Part shown: piece by piece, positions 1-12,258 of the stretch | How the letters are laid out: the number at the start of each line of letters is the position of its first letter | Position numbering within the stretch: the first letter of the stretch is position 1 | Translations under genes and position numbers: made by a program | Notes under the pieces: generated by a model | Seen by the model: only the letters and a program-made list of their open reading frames with translations | What the model was told of the DNA's origin: nothing | Databases searched by the model: none | Assembly: GCF_947623445.1 (NCBI RefSeq) | Contig: NC_135242.1 | Location: 21,266,001-21,330,000 of the forward strand | Direction: 5' to 3' | Source: Clavelina lepadiformis | Lineage: Eukaryota; Chordata; Ascidiacea; Aplousobranchia; Clavelinidae | Length of the DNA: 64,000 bases

Positions 1-1296
1 TTTGGTGGCCTTAACTGTTTGAATTTTTCAAACAATTTTCACGCGTTCTCGTTCATAGCTTGTAAATACGTCCTAGCGTTCGTTTTTTATAGTTGGTGTT
101 AATTAAAGAAAAAAAATTAGTTCTTTTACTGTAGCTGCTTATGATTTGTGTAAGTGTGCCTGTCTGTAGAATAAGCTGGTGACAGCTAGTAAGCTAAGCT
201 TACTAAAGACAACCGCTGACATATTACCGACTTTATGAGGTCAAGTTACAGGGTGCCAGCAATTCTGCATAATTCATGACGCCCATTGAATTTGCGAAAA
301 TTGATGGAATCTTCAACAACAAAAAAACAATCGGTCAAACTTTTCAATACGTTTTAATGTGCACAGTTCGACAAGTCGACCATATTGCCTTGAATGAATA
401 GCACCTTATGCTTGTTAATCGCTTTCGTTGTCTCACAGGATGGGTCCTGATAGAGATAGCTATGGAGTAGATTTTACGTTCATTTTGCTTGGCCAGCTCG
501 TTCGCGTGGTGAGGATGAACAAACATAAAATCTGTATGGATACAGCCTAACACAGCGCGTTACAAAAATGTTAAACTATGGCTTGAAAAAGCGCTTCGAG
601 GCTTAACAATTAATGCGCACCTTATTAAGTTGTTGCTAAGTAATAAGCGCTGGTAAAACTGACGGTGACTCACTCTTAAAACCATGATTTGCTGTGGATA
701 CTCAGAAGTTTTTCGTTTAAATTTTCCATTGAATGTAAAAATGAGCTGTCACACGATGCATTTTCAGCAATTTCTACCATGTAACACCCAGCCCACAAAA
801 TTTATACACACAAAGCGTGGCCTGCGGGATGTGATCGGAATCCAATTTTCATTCGCATAAAAAATTAATGTCTTATCATTGCCTTCAATACTATAAATGA
901 ATTTATATCAAATTTCTTTCTATGCTGTGAAAAGTTTGTGATAAACTAGTGGAGCTTACGCACAAGGCTGAATAACAAGTTCCTGCGTTACAGGCCAATG
1001 CAGCGAAGATCAATAAGAGAAGTTGTAATCAGACAGTCTGTTCTGTAGTAATTATAACAAGACATAGTCAAGGATTCTGCTCTGCTCAATTGTAATGCTC
1101 TTGGGCAAAACATCAACGACACTTGCAGCTGTTCGCTTGACGTCATGCCCAGTTATAAATCCGGACAATGCTAATAAGCTATAACTTATAGAAAATCAGA
1201 ACAAAAAATGTGTAGCAATTGGAACTTAGGCTACACAAAGGCTATAGCTCGGTAACTGGGGCTTGAGTGATGAGGAATCATCGCCGGGTTTAACCC
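1..1296. other. No gene seen; AT-rich intergenic DNA
   Basis: I found no exon-like reading frame with splice signals on either strand. The longest open frames here are under 70 codons, low in complexity and without recognisable motifs. No tRNA or rRNA was recognised. Confidence 0.5.
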
Positions 1297-1721
1297 TGTG
1301 CTAATTGTCATAATTAGCCCTTATTCCTATGGAATTCTCGTGCAGATCTGATGATATAGTAATGCTATTTGTGCTTTATTTCGTGTGTTTAAAAATAAGC
1401 GCTGTACTATATTTGGCCGTGTTTAGTGTGCGCGACCCCGTTTTGATTACTTCCGATTAACGTCATTCGTACTACAGCCTTCAATGCGTTAGTCTGATAT
1501 TGACAGTCGGTTAATTTACAGTCTACTGAACGCAGTTTTATTCTGTGCTTTGAAAACATTAACTGTTTCGTTGAGAACCAATAATAAATGATCATTCAAG
1601 ACATTAACAGTTTGGTTTTGGTACTGTGATGCTTAACTGGCTATCAGAGGTTAATGAATGCGCTATCAATGGAGTCAGATTAGCGAACAATTGATTAAAC
1701 AATAATTAACAACTGTTCACA
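1297..1721 (+). repeat. Dispersed repeat A, copy 1
   Basis: This stretch resembles 12259-12605 in the same orientation. Shared blocks include GTGCTAATTG followed by ATAATTAGCCCTTATTCC, then GTCATTCGTACTACAGC, CAGTTTGGTTTTGGTACTG and ATCAATGGAGTCAGA. This copy has about 60 extra bases in the middle (about 1480-1590) that the other lacks. I see no coding capacity and no clear terminal repeats, so the class is unknown. Confidence 0.7.
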
Positions 1722-2561
1722 ACCCCAAAAACACGCTCAGTTTTCAAACCGGGTGAGCGACATTATTATTTTGTTTTTTTGTGGCCGACACTGCACACAA
1801 ATTTTCAATCGTTAATCAATCGAAAACTATACGTCGTAAACGGATCGGATTTTTACAGGTTAGTAGCAAAAACATCTGGCTCCCTGTATACAGCATAATT
1901 GTAAAACTAAAGAAAGTGCATTTAGTGTAAATTAAGTATTTCTACAAGTGATACATTTCTAGAAGTTTTTCTTTGTCATGCCGCGCTCCCGCTGTGCCTA
2001 ATTGCCTGGAAAACCAACTAATCGCGAGAAGAGAACACATCCATGACAATATCTCAAAAATTACAAACTCAAACTTTATAAAAACAAACATGGACAGATA
2101 GTTGAACATTTTGTAGGAAAAGTCACCAAATTTCAAGTTTCTGCAGCAAACAGTGCAACTGTACGCCTCGTTTTGCTGTGACTGTGTGCAGGGTCGGGCC
2201 ACACATAGTTTAAATAGGATTTAGTCGTGCAAAAGCTTTTCTCAATCCCAGGAAAAAGATTATCATTCCATATGAAAATACTTACAATCTTCAGTCTTCG
2301 CCAATACAACCATCCCACAAAGGCCATGATAACCTACCAAAGCCTTAATCCACATCCAGTATTAGGATACATATGGATGTTTTTGATTGGGTGAAAATGC
2401 TATGTTGACAAAGAAATGGCCTTAGTAAAAGACTGGTAAGAATTCCAGCATCCTGATGGAGTCCTAAGTTATGAGTTATCTTTATAAAGTGATGTACAAC
2501 ATTCGAAGGCTAAATGTCAACCATTTCTATTTCAGCGTTTTCCGTCATTCAGACGTAGAGG
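1722..2561. other. Upstream region of the lectin gene; nothing else seen
   Basis: This is non-coding AT-rich sequence leading to the lectin start codon at 2562. An open frame on the minus strand (1942-2202) has no similarity that I recognise. A CAG at 2533-2535 could be a splice acceptor for a non-coding first exon, but this is not established. Confidence 0.4.
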
Positions 2562-4201
2562 ATGAAAGCTAATATACTCTACCCTGTCGTTTTGTTCATT
2601 ACATTTTTCAAACGTTCCATGGAACAATGTGATTATGAAGCTGAATCGACTTTGTATGAATGTCCACCAGGCTACCACAACTATAACATGGTTTGCTACA
2701 AAGCTTTTTTCGAGTAAGTATACTACCTGTACCAAAAAGACTGAACGAGTTGTTAATGTGCACGGCACAAGATAACAATAAGCCTAATCAGAGTTTTGTA
2801 TACAGTAGATTCAAATTTTCGGATGTTTTAAAACAAAAATACTTTGTCTGCGTCCATTTTAACGAAAAAAAACTTAGCTGCAGAACGCCTTTTCGCTTAA
2901 TTATACGGTAGCTTATATTCAACTTAACCCAATTTTCATCCACTATAAAAGTAACTCAAAATTCAACCTATAGGCTACCGAAGTTTAATTGCTTACTTGT
3001 CTTTTCTTTTAACCTTTAATTAACTGCTTCACTGTCACTCCGTAAACTTTACGAAGCAAAGTAAACTACTTTACTTTACGACGTCAAGTTTATTTCTTTG
3101 CATTTAGATCCTACAACTACAGAGAGGCAAACGATATCTGTAGTGTGTCTGGTGGATCGCTGGCCTCTATCTTAAGTTCAGATGAAAACAACAAACTCTC
3201 TGAAATGCTTCTGATACAATACAAATTGTCCAGAGATAGCCGAGACCTTTATTTCTGGATAGGTTTAACCGACCGGTAGTCTACAAGTTATAGACCTAAA
3301 TCGTATACACAAGTCATACCCAAAACGTCTCATTTAGTAGCCTACTTTTAGTATTTAGTGCTAATTAGTACATGCTTTTCTATTATTATAGGCGAGAGGA
3401 AGGCATTTTCCAATGGACGAGATGTCAAGATGGCGTTCTTAGCAAAGCAAGTTACGTAAAGTGGTTACCGAATGAGCCTGATAACGGAAGAAATTTTTTG
3501 AAAGCCAACGTGACACACGACTGCGTAGCCTGGCATTGGTCTTATGAGCCTGGTTGGGCAGATCAATACTGCGAAGATACATTTCCTTTCATTTGTGAGG
3601 TAATTTTTGTAGTTTTGCTAGCGTATTTTCCCTTGCAAATTACAACAACCCTGTTTCACAAACACTGGTCGTTGTTTTAATGGAACCCTAGCCTATAGCC
3701 AAAATCAAAGTAGGCTTATAGGCTACTTGTGTTTGATTGCTGCTTCACAGGTTCATTTGAAAGAAGCCAGCACTGCTAAGAAAGCCACGGTATCAGTTCC
3801 GGGGTCCACAGCTTCTTTATTGAGGATGAACCTTAGTTCTGCTATCATTTCTCATGCTTCATCGGGCGACGATGATGGTGTGAATATAATGTGTGAGTGG
3901 TTGTAAAACGTTTCTAAAAAAATAAAACAAAACTAACAAATAATAGTGACCCCTGCGTTATAATGTAAAAAACGTTAAATTTACAGACATCGTATCGATT
4001 CCTGCAGCTGTGGCCTCAGTTTTAATCTTCATGATTGTCCTGTTGGTTGTTTTAAAATACGGAAAGAAAAGGGAAGGAAACAGGGTGCAGCTTCTTCGTC
4101 GAGCTAACATTCATCCATCATTAGGCGGTGGTCGCGCATTCGTCAGAACCTGGACTGGCTTTGGAACACCTTATTCGCGATCTTCCACTTTACCGCAATA
4201 A
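2562..4201 (+). CDS. Type I membrane C-type lectin-like protein (5 exons, 294 aa)
   Basis: Five exons join in phase: 2562-2713, 3108-3275, 3392-3599, 3751-3892 and 3987-4201, all with GT-AG borders. The start Met opens a hydrophobic signal peptide (about residues 1-20). A C-type lectin-like domain follows (about 34-176). Its long-form disulphide start is YECPPGYHNYNMVCYKAF, then come the core WIGL motif and the closing FICE. After a short stalk, residues about 227-247 form one membrane span, followed by a basic start (KYGKKR) and a tail of about 45 residues rich in Arg. The calcium/sugar site is altered: the usual EPN reads EPD and the usual WND reads WAD, so canonical mannose binding is doubtful. 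An extracellular ligand-binding or recognition role is inferred from the fold only. The phase-perfect total makes the model solid; no orthologue is assigned. Confidence 0.88.
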
Positions 4202-4364
4202 ACATCAACCGTCATTTTTCAGAGCCGTGGCCTATACCAAAGAGTTAAACATATTTATAATTATAACGATATAAATCATAGCCTTGGACAGTTCGTACTA
4301 AAGCTTGTATCTCGTGATGTGTTTTGGTCTAGCTCTAAGAGGAATTGCGATGAAATGCCATGTC

Positions 4365-4370
4365 AATAAA
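4365..4370 (+). terminator. Polyadenylation signal of the lectin gene
   Basis: An AATAAA hexamer lies about 165 bases after the stop codon at 4201, in the gene's own orientation. Cleavage position is not determined. Confidence 0.5.
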
Positions 4371-5008
4371 ATGAATATTTACATGGACAAATCTTGAGAA
4401 TCGACTGTAACTGCACCAACATCATATCACTACAGTAATATCAAGACTTCCACTGCGGAAGATTTCACAGCCGAGATGAGACTTAAGCGCAATAGCCAGA
4501 ACAACGCAAGCTCTAACTTTGTAAAGATGAACGTTGGTCAATTGCGTGATGCACGTGACTTAACCAACAACAACAACACGCGAAGTACTTTAACAAGCGC
4601 TAATTGTACAGTAAAATGAATAGGAATTGATGAGATAACAGATGAGATAAGCATGTCCGAGCGCTAATAAAAGCAGGCTAGATCTTATAGAAATAAAGTA
4701 TAGGCTACATAAAGGTAGGCTAAAACAAGTAAAACTGCATCTCGAGTAAAACAACTTGTGCTGTATTTAGGCCTATTGTGTATTTGTATTTGGAAAACAA
4801 AAGGAACGAAAGTTCTGACATTTTTCAAAACTTTTATAACTAGTAGGCTATTAAACTGTAGACTACAACCATGAAACGTATGGCAAGAAAACCACTGGTT
4901 TCAAACCAAACCAAAATCCTGGGTTTGGTGACCATGTTAACCTTGTGACGGTTACGTCACGAGTCATGAGTTTTTACTTTTCTCACACACTTGTTAAGAC
5001 TGCGCAAT
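4371..5008. other. Intergenic; no gene seen
   Basis: AT-rich spacer between the lectin gene and repeat B. No supported reading frame or RNA gene was found. Confidence 0.4.
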
Positions 5009-5388
5009 GACGTCAGATAAATACCTCGCTTGAAGTGGTGTGCCCTATATATACTCTTGTATTGTTTGCAATCACCCCCTTTTTATGAGATCGATTTCAC
5101 TGGTTACTACTGCGCAATGTAACATTAAGTAAGCTGTGCCCGAAGGTGAAAGCCTTTGTATCTGATAATAAATAAAATGGGAACTTTATAACTTACTAAT
5201 TTGTATAGACAGATTAAGCAACTAACAGTATAATAACGCCGTTTGAGGAATGAGAACTCATACCATCAAAGCAGAAGCAAAACGAGTTAGCAACCATCAA
5301 TCGTCCTCGCTCCTATTGTAACAATAGCCGCCAGCACACGCGGTCATTATGACAGATGTGTTTGTTGTGTAATACTTCACACAAGTAA
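5009..5388 (+). repeat. Dispersed repeat B, copy 1
   Basis: This ~380-bp block matches the reverse complement of 46676-47062. Shared features include a TATATATA stretch, a GCCCGAAGG..AAAGCCTTTG block, AATAAATAAAATGGGAAC, TTGTATAGACAGATTAAGCA, a GAGAACTCA block and the end TTGTGTAATACTTCACACAAG. A TATA-like run and an AATAAA signal in one short unit resemble a solo LTR, but I found no target duplication or partner LTR. The class is left open. Confidence 0.7.
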
Positions 5389-5705
5389 TATCACAACGAA
5401 CTTTAAATTTGTCATAACCTACCTTTGATTTGTAGCACAATAAATTATTGCTATCTTAATTAGGCTACTTGTTATAAGCCCTTGGGATTTTTCCATTTAT
5501 TAAATGTTTGTGAGGTTGTTCTTTATTGTGCTGTAACAACGGTTAGGGGTTTAGCATTTTAATTTTCCATACTGCTCATGGCGACAACTAAACGATATAT
5601 TACGACCTTACTCGGAATTTAGGAATTATCGTAAGACCAATATTACTTTTCTGTACCGCTGTCTTATCGGTTGTGAAGGAAAAAATCGAAAACCTGCCTT
5701 TGAAC

Positions 5706-6048
5706 CAGTGTTGTAATGACGGGAGTCACGTTTTTTGATGGCTAAACTTGAATTGAGTCGAAGTCCAAAATAACTCGAGTCACGTTATGACGATTGTGAT
5801 GGCAAGAAAATTAACTTAAGGTAACATAAACGGACAGTTTTCGAAAAAAATGCAACTTTCTATAAAACGTTTTAACCTTACTAATTTATAGACAGTTATG
5901 ATGTTATAGTAACCAATTTAATGCAACACATAATATGACCTCAGAATAGTTTTTAAGTTAAAGACATTGACTTGACTCGAGTCATTGTTCAAAATGTCTC
6001 GACTTGACTCGAGTTAGAAAAATGACTTGGTTATAACTTACAACCCTG
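5706..6048. mobile_element. hAT-type MITE 1 (343 bp) just upstream of SRPRB
   Basis: The terminal inverted repeats start CAGTGTTGTAA at the left and, on the opposite strand, CAGGGTTGTAA at the right. The 8-bp flanks are CTTTGAAC (5698-5705) and CTTTGAGC (6049-6056), one mismatch apart. The interior carries repeated GACTTGACTCGAGT-like words, including the palindrome TGACTCGAGTCA. There is no transposase. The right end lies 143 bases before the SRPRB start codon. Confidence 0.75.
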
Positions 6049-6191
6049 CTTTGAGCAATTAACTTAAATCCAACCAGCATTTCTAGTTCCAACAAGATCG
6101 ACTTAAGAAGCGAAGTCAGATATGACCTGGCCTTGATGCCAAAGCTGCGTGTCAAACAATTGCTGCCACCTGAACCATTTAGATATTTCAT

Positions 6192-8899
6192 ATGGAAAGA
6201 TCTTGTTGTGAAGTGCGATTAGAAATGTCTTCGTCAATTGAATATTACAACCAATTAATGAAGGACGCAGGCGTAGATGGTGGTGTATTTGCAGTACTTA
6301 TTGGCCTTTTTATCGTATTTTGTACGGCAGGTAAGGAATAATGAAACGATAAAGTAGCTTAGCTTATATGTGACGGTGATGTAATTAATGCTATCTGCTC
6401 ACATTGCGATTGCTAAATTACATGGTTTGGTTGCCTAATTCCATTAATACCGCTCTGATTATAGTTTGCTTTACGTGCTGCTGTACGGTACTAACCTAAC
6501 AGAGCCTAGGCTGCCAGGCTCTACGACTCATCTAGTCTGCACGGTTTGTATTCAAGTGTACTTGAATATTTTCTGATGCCAACATAAACTTTATCATTAC
6601 TTGCTTAGTTTTATGGAGATTTATCACTGGTAGTTCAAGCAAAAGAGATGGAGTTCTACTGATTGGGCTGTCTGATGCAGGCAAAACAAATCTTTTTAGC
6701 CAAGTAAGTTGAGTCATATTTAATAAAAGTAAAGCTGAATACGGTTAACCGAAAAATTATTAGTTTGCTGCTTATACTTAATTTGCAGTTTTAATTAGTA
6801 TTTAACGCCTTGGGTTTAGTATTTATTTATTTATTTTTTTAATATTTATTTTAGTTTAGTATTTAACATCTTGTCCATGCTAACCATTATTCATTTTTAT
6901 CTTTTGGTTACATTTATTCTTGCCACGTTTGAAGCTTAGCTACTTTTTCCCTTATTGTTTGCTGGTGGGGTTGTTATTTCATTACGCTATATTGGTTAGC
7001 ATTTTACGGTCTTTTATACAAGTTAGCACAACCACAGGATGCTTTTGTATATTACACCCCAGCGACTCAAATTGTGACGTCATCTGGTTATGCACTTGTA
7101 TACTAGGCTTGCATTTTATTTTTTGTTTCCCTACAGACAATAATAGAAAGCAAATAATGCAAAACAAAAAATAAAATAAACAATTAAAATGTGTAAGCAA
7201 TATCTTTTTTTAATAGTATACATACAGGCATGTAGGTAGGCTCAGTTAGGCTTACGTGTTAAATGATTTTGATTTTTTTGTTTAGCAGTCAATGGCTTGT
7301 TGCCAGTTTTCTGTCGTTTTGCCATATAGTGAACTGTTATATGTATGAGTTATTCAATTAAGCGCATAATAATACATTAGTAATTGTGGCATTGTTGTTC
7401 TAATTTTTTCCAGCTTGTATCAGGAACTGGCAGAAGTACACAAACCTCTCTTAAGGAAAATGAGGCTTCATATGCTGTGGAAGGAGCGAAGGTACAGCGA
7501 TGCTACTTTCTGATAATTAATATGATGTTTTTGTTAATATGTTAACATAATGTTTTATGCAATGCAAGCGCTCGGAATCTTTGACGCTTTTGGATTTGCC
7601 TGGACACGAAGCGATAAGGCAGCAATTTGTGGAAAAGTTTAAAGATAAGGCAAGGTGGTTGTATAATTGTATTGTTACAAGATTGTGTAATTGGTATGTT
7701 TTATCATCATGGTATTGATATTTTTTTAACAATCTGGCATTTTTACCATTCGACTATGTTTTGACATCCGTGATTGTTACATTAGTGCTGCATGTTTATT
7801 TTGCAGAGGTATTGTGTATATTGTTGATAGTGAGACATTTCAGAAAAATATTAAAGATGTTGCAGAATTTTTATTTCAAATTTTAACGGATAAGTCCATC
7901 AACAAAATGTCACCTAAAGTGTGCATCGCGTGTAACAAACAAGGTAAGTTTTGTGCATCAACAAATTATGACGTATCAGTGCTTTCTGTCAAAGTCCAAG
8001 GGGTTTACATTAGCAAGCAGCAGATGAGTCAGCTGAAAAATACATTTTTTAGCATATTCAGCTTTTGTTGCTATTAAAATTTATATTGTATTATTGACCG
8101 AATTTTTGATGTCAATGTTGCTTTCTGCTGTTTTGTCAAGCATTTGTGATAAGCGGACTGCATAGCATAGTGTCATTGACTAACAATATGGTTATCAAGT
8201 GTATTTTTAAGTTTTTCGCTTTATCTGATTTTCGCATGCAAAGCACTGCCGTTTGGGCAGAGCAGAATTTGCATGTACAATGAAGTCGTTGTTCTACAAT
8301 TGACTGAATTCTAAAGGGACACCTCTGCAAACACGCTACAGCTAATAAGAATCTTTTCTTTTTCTAATTTCAGATAAGTTAATGGCAAAATCCAAGAAAG
8401 TAATTCAGTCGCAATTAGAGAAAGAATTGTAAGTATGGTGCTTAAATTTGTTTGCAAGCATTGTGAGATTTTTGTTTGGTGTATTATATGTGCTACTGCT
8501 GCTGTAAAATTGTTAATCATAGTGGTTTCTTGCAGGAATACCGTAAGAAAAACCCAATCTGCAGCTCTTAGCAGCACATCTGGTAGTGGCGATGACAATG
8601 TTTATCTTGGAATGAAAGGAGAAGAATTCCAGTTCAGTCATGTCAAGAAATTCAAGGTGAAAATATTTAAACACCTAATTTACAGTTTTTTATCTTTTAT
8701 ACCTAACTTTGAAATTCACCCATAAACAGAAATGCCCATCCACAGAATTGACTATGATATATAGTATATATAATCTAGATGACATCTATGTATCATTTTC
8801 CAAACGCAGGTTGAATTTTTGGAATGCAATGCAAAATCAGATGATGGAGCAAAAAGTAATATTGATGAAGTGAAGTCATGGATTGCATCTGTGGTGTAG
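6192..8899 (+). CDS. SRPRB: Signal recognition particle receptor subunit beta (8 exons, 266 aa)
   Basis: Exons 6192-6330, 6609-6703, 7414-7491, 7569-7654, 7807-7943, 8374-8428, 8536-8656 and 8810-8899 join in phase to 266 aa, close to the ~270 aa usual for the family. An N-terminal membrane anchor (about residues 28-52) precedes an Arf-like GTPase domain. The P-loop reads GLSDAGKT (about 66-73), G3 is DLPGHE (about 113-118) and G4 is NKQD, read across the exon 5/6 junction. SRP receptor beta sits in the endoplasmic reticulum membrane and holds the alpha subunit, so that ribosome-nascent chain-SRP complexes dock at the translocon. The C-terminus KSWIASVV with a terminal tryptophan-containing helix fits the family. 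The in-frame ATG at 6192 is chosen as start; a second ATG 33 bases downstream could also serve. Confidence 0.93.
7011..7106. mobile_element. Repeat C copy 1: ~96-bp TIR element in SRPRB intron 2
   Basis: The ends are inverted: TATACAAGT near the left, ACTTGTATACTAG at the right. The body shares ACTCAAATTGTGACGTCATC and a CACAACCACAGG word with the reverse complement of 48120-48213. It is non-coding. It is interpreted as a very short non-autonomous DNA transposon; no clear target duplication is visible at this copy. Confidence 0.6.
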
Positions 8900-9652
8900 A
8901 CTCCTTTCGTTGAAAGAATTTGTGATGGGCTGTGGCAATAGTTCTTGGCAAAAATTTTGCAGAAGAGGCAACTTTGCAATGGAATGCTGAGATTTTTTGC
9001 ATGTTTTCTTTAGAAATTTGCAGTTGGATGTTAGCGGATGAAGTTAGAATGTGGTGAAGGATATTATAAATGTCATTTCTTCTAAGCATTGGCTGATTTT
9101 ATTGGAAAAAATCTAACATCGGCAATCTTTAGTATTTAAAAAATTCTCCATCTATCGAACTTAAATATATCTTCTTTGTCTTCTTAAAAATTGAAAACAC
9201 GTATTCTAAACGTCTCCTGGTTAATCCTTGAAACAAACACTTTGTATTCTGAGGAGGCTGAAGTGCAGGTTTCCCATTTAAGCTGTGTAACTCTTCTGGA
9301 GTCACTTTGTAAATTCATTCATTGAGTTTTCAACTTTTCCCCAACCTCAGTATTTGTACTTTCACGTTTGCAGAGCTCACTTAATCTCAGTCCTGGAAAG
9401 TATGCGTGTATTCTCGTCCTTGCAATGAAGAATACGCTTCTTTAACACAACTGCGCTTGACTATACAGTGAATGATACAATGTACGTTTTTAACTCAGCC
9501 AACATTCCCAGAAAGCGTTTACATTGACAGAAGTAAAAAATAAATAATAAAATCGCAAAAAACAAATAGGACCACCAATCTTGAAATTGAAACAAATACG
9601 GAGAAACGTAGATGTTATTCCTGCGAAGAGTTGCTGATCTGCTCATGGATGG
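8900..9652. other. SRPRB 3' flank; no further gene seen
   Basis: This region follows the SRPRB stop codon. The open frames on the minus strand at 8752-9089 overlap the SRPRB terminal exon and lack splice or domain support. The sequence presumably holds the SRPRB 3' untranslated region. Confidence 0.4.
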
Positions 9653-11267
9653 GAAAATTAAAACCCCGCCAAAGAAACAACATTCTTGGGATGGGAATCC
9701 CGTTTTTATGGCCAGGGTAAGGATGTGATATGTACTTTAAATTAAAATAGCATACCTCAAAATTATTAATATGAATTGTTCATACTACTCAGTTAAGTAA
9801 GGTCAAGCACAAAATATCCAATGAAAAAGATCCGTAATTCAAATACAGTGACACGTTTATTGTCATCCGCGTCCACACGTTTTCGCCAAAATCCACAGGA
9901 TCGTTCTGGGTGAGCCCATATCATCACAGAATAACAGAACCTTCAGCAATTTTTACATATAGTCAATTAATGACTTACACTCATTGGAGACTAAGATATT
10001 TATGTATAAATAGGCTACTTCAAAAATCTCCTGCCCCCCATTCATTAAAATAAACTTATGTTTAATATTAGTGAAAACGTACACTCAATAGGCACTAGAG
10101 GATGTGATAATCTTTTCTAATCATATTGTAAACAAAGAACTACTCAGTAGTCTATACAGGTCAGGTCTTCGTTGTTAAATCTTGAAATATTCTGCTCATT
10201 TCGTCGAAGAAGATCGAATGTCATGTAAAATTTACTCGTCTTCTAAAAACTCATCTAAAAAATAAATCTTAGAAACGTCATTCCATAGACATATCAGAAT
10301 GTTTCCCTTTGTATGGATATTTTTTCATCAAAAGCGCGGTGGGGACGAAAAATTAGCCAGTTGTTACTAACACGCGCCAATGAACAGGAAAAAATGACTA
10401 AGCCGAAAAAACTTAAAACGTGCTTAAGAGAAATAACGTTGATGTTTGCTGGTAACAACTACAACGGCTATTAAACCAATAATTAGTAAAATCTATAAAA
10501 TATAAGTTGAAAAAGCGAAAATTAAGCAGACGAGCAGGTGGTGTGTTCAAGCAACTGATGAATGAAAATTGTTTCAATGTTGAACATCAGTGCATGGGAA
10601 AAGAAACCCACCGTAAAAGAAACCCCATCCCGGTCAAGAGCCCGATTTCTGGTTACCTTAGCACTAAGGAAGGCCGTTGTTGATTAGCCCGAGTTTGTAC
10701 AGCAAGAATGCACACCAATGATAGTTTTTGGAAGATGTGATGACAATACTTGTACTGCTCGTTGCAGGTACATCGTTCTCAGGTACATCGACAGTTCTCC
10801 GCAGTTAAAATTTTTCAAAGGAAGAAAGACGGTGACTACCACCGCTGACTTGGCTACATCAGCTCAAATTGTATTTACGATCTTTACCCATCTATTTCTC
10901 AATCTCTGCCATCTAAATCTTTTTAATCAATGAGCAATAATGTAAACCTTCGCTTCACATTATGTTCCTTGTGTATAGCAAGAAAAGCAATATAATGTCT
11001 GGCTTTAATTATATATTATTTCTATGCCATTGTAAAATAGCCTGATATAGCCTATTTTGTTTTGAAATCAATGAGTCTTTGTTATTTGTATATGGAGTTG
11101 TGTTCTTAGGGACGTTGAGGTATGCTATCTTAGAATATCATATCTATTCTCACCCTTTTTGTGCACCTGAGGGCTGATACCATACTCTCACCCTAGCCAG
11201 AGAAACAGGATTCTGATTCCTAAGATGGTGTTTCTTTGGGTGGGATTTTATTTTTACCATCCATGTG
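9653..11267. mobile_element. 1.6-kb element with ~75-bp terminal inverted repeats
   Basis: The left end (about 9653-9727) begins GGATGGGAAAAT and contains CCAAAGAAACA and GGCCAGGGTAAGGA. The right end (about 11188-11267), read on the minus strand, begins GGATGGTAAAAATAAAATC and contains CCCAAAGAAACACCATC and GGCTAGGGTGAGA. Both ends are flanked by CATG-like words, which may be part of the inverted repeat. A third end-like segment lies inside at about 10595-10660, and a further one occurs at 46184-46265. I see no transposase frame. It is inferred to be a non-autonomous DNA element or a nest of two copies. Confidence 0.65.
10312..10475 (+). repeat. Dispersed repeat D, copy 1 (inside the 1.6-kb element)
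   Basis: This is similar to 38095-38245. Shared words include TCAAAAGCG, CCAGTTG.TACTA, AAGCCGAAAA and CTTAAAACGTGCT, followed by GGTAACAACTA-like and ACGGCTATTAAA-like stretches. It probably belongs to the internal part of the surrounding element family. Confidence 0.6.
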
Positions 11268-12258
11268 CATGTGGTCGTCTGACAGCCAACAAATAAAACA
11301 AAACTGATAAAACTTTATTTACGAACTGACAAACGTAATGTAAAGTAAGGTACTCGGTAGTCAAGAAAGTTGGAAACGCAAGGGTATATGAATAAAAGTT
11401 ATCAAAGCAAAAATGTACATTAAGGAGGAAAAAGAAAATGTTCGAAACGTAGCGCAGGCCGCCACATGCACATCAGCAACTTCTGTGAGAATGTCCTCTT
11501 CGTTTCCCTTGTTTGTTTCGTTTTAATTATTGATATTCTATAATTTTGTTATGCTGTGTGTTTTTTGTTTTGGTTAATAATGATTTCTGTCAATGTAAGC
11601 ATTAATTGGATTTCGTGGTCGTGCTAACCTTTCATCTTTATAGCACCACTGCACAATTAACACCTTGCACAGCTTCTGGACTTTGTAACTCTTTTCCCGT
11701 TCTTTAATTGTTTTTGAGCATATTTTTGTGTTGTTTTGCTATAACAAGGTTAGCACCATTGTATTCGCTCCCTTCAGTAGATAGCGAAAATTAAAATAAA
11801 CAAAAAAGTCAATGAATCATGGAGCTTACGATGTTTATAATGTAAGCATGGGTTCCTGTAAGTAGCACTTTCGGTGAAGGGAATTTACCTACAGTGGCTT
11901 CATTACGCACAAGCGGTTTGATACGTACACGTCATCGCAAGAATGATTAATTACCTGTAAATGCCTATCTTTAATAAAATTCAGTATACAGTATACTGGT
12001 AGTAAATAACGGAGGCATGAACCTTTCGGAACACTTTCTTATCTAAACCATTTTACTGAATTGGTCTATTGCTAAAGTATTTACATCTTGGTGTTCATCA
12101 AAATCGTTTTGAGTACATGCAGTTTGTGTCGCAATTTTGTTCCGCGAGGTCGTGACGAAAAGCAACGAAAACAATAACGAAATAAAGCGGACTCACACTA
12201 TCAGCCGTTCGTGGTTCATCAGAAAAATGCGAGTTTTTGGCGGCGGTGTATTTAGATT
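11268..12258. other. Intergenic; no gene seen
   Basis: AT-rich sequence without supported coding exons, RNA genes or further repeat copies that I could match within the window. Confidence 0.4.

Noticed and set aside
8311-9089. Minus-strand open frames of 75-98 codons
   Set aside because: They lie opposite or next to SRPRB coding exons and have no independent support.
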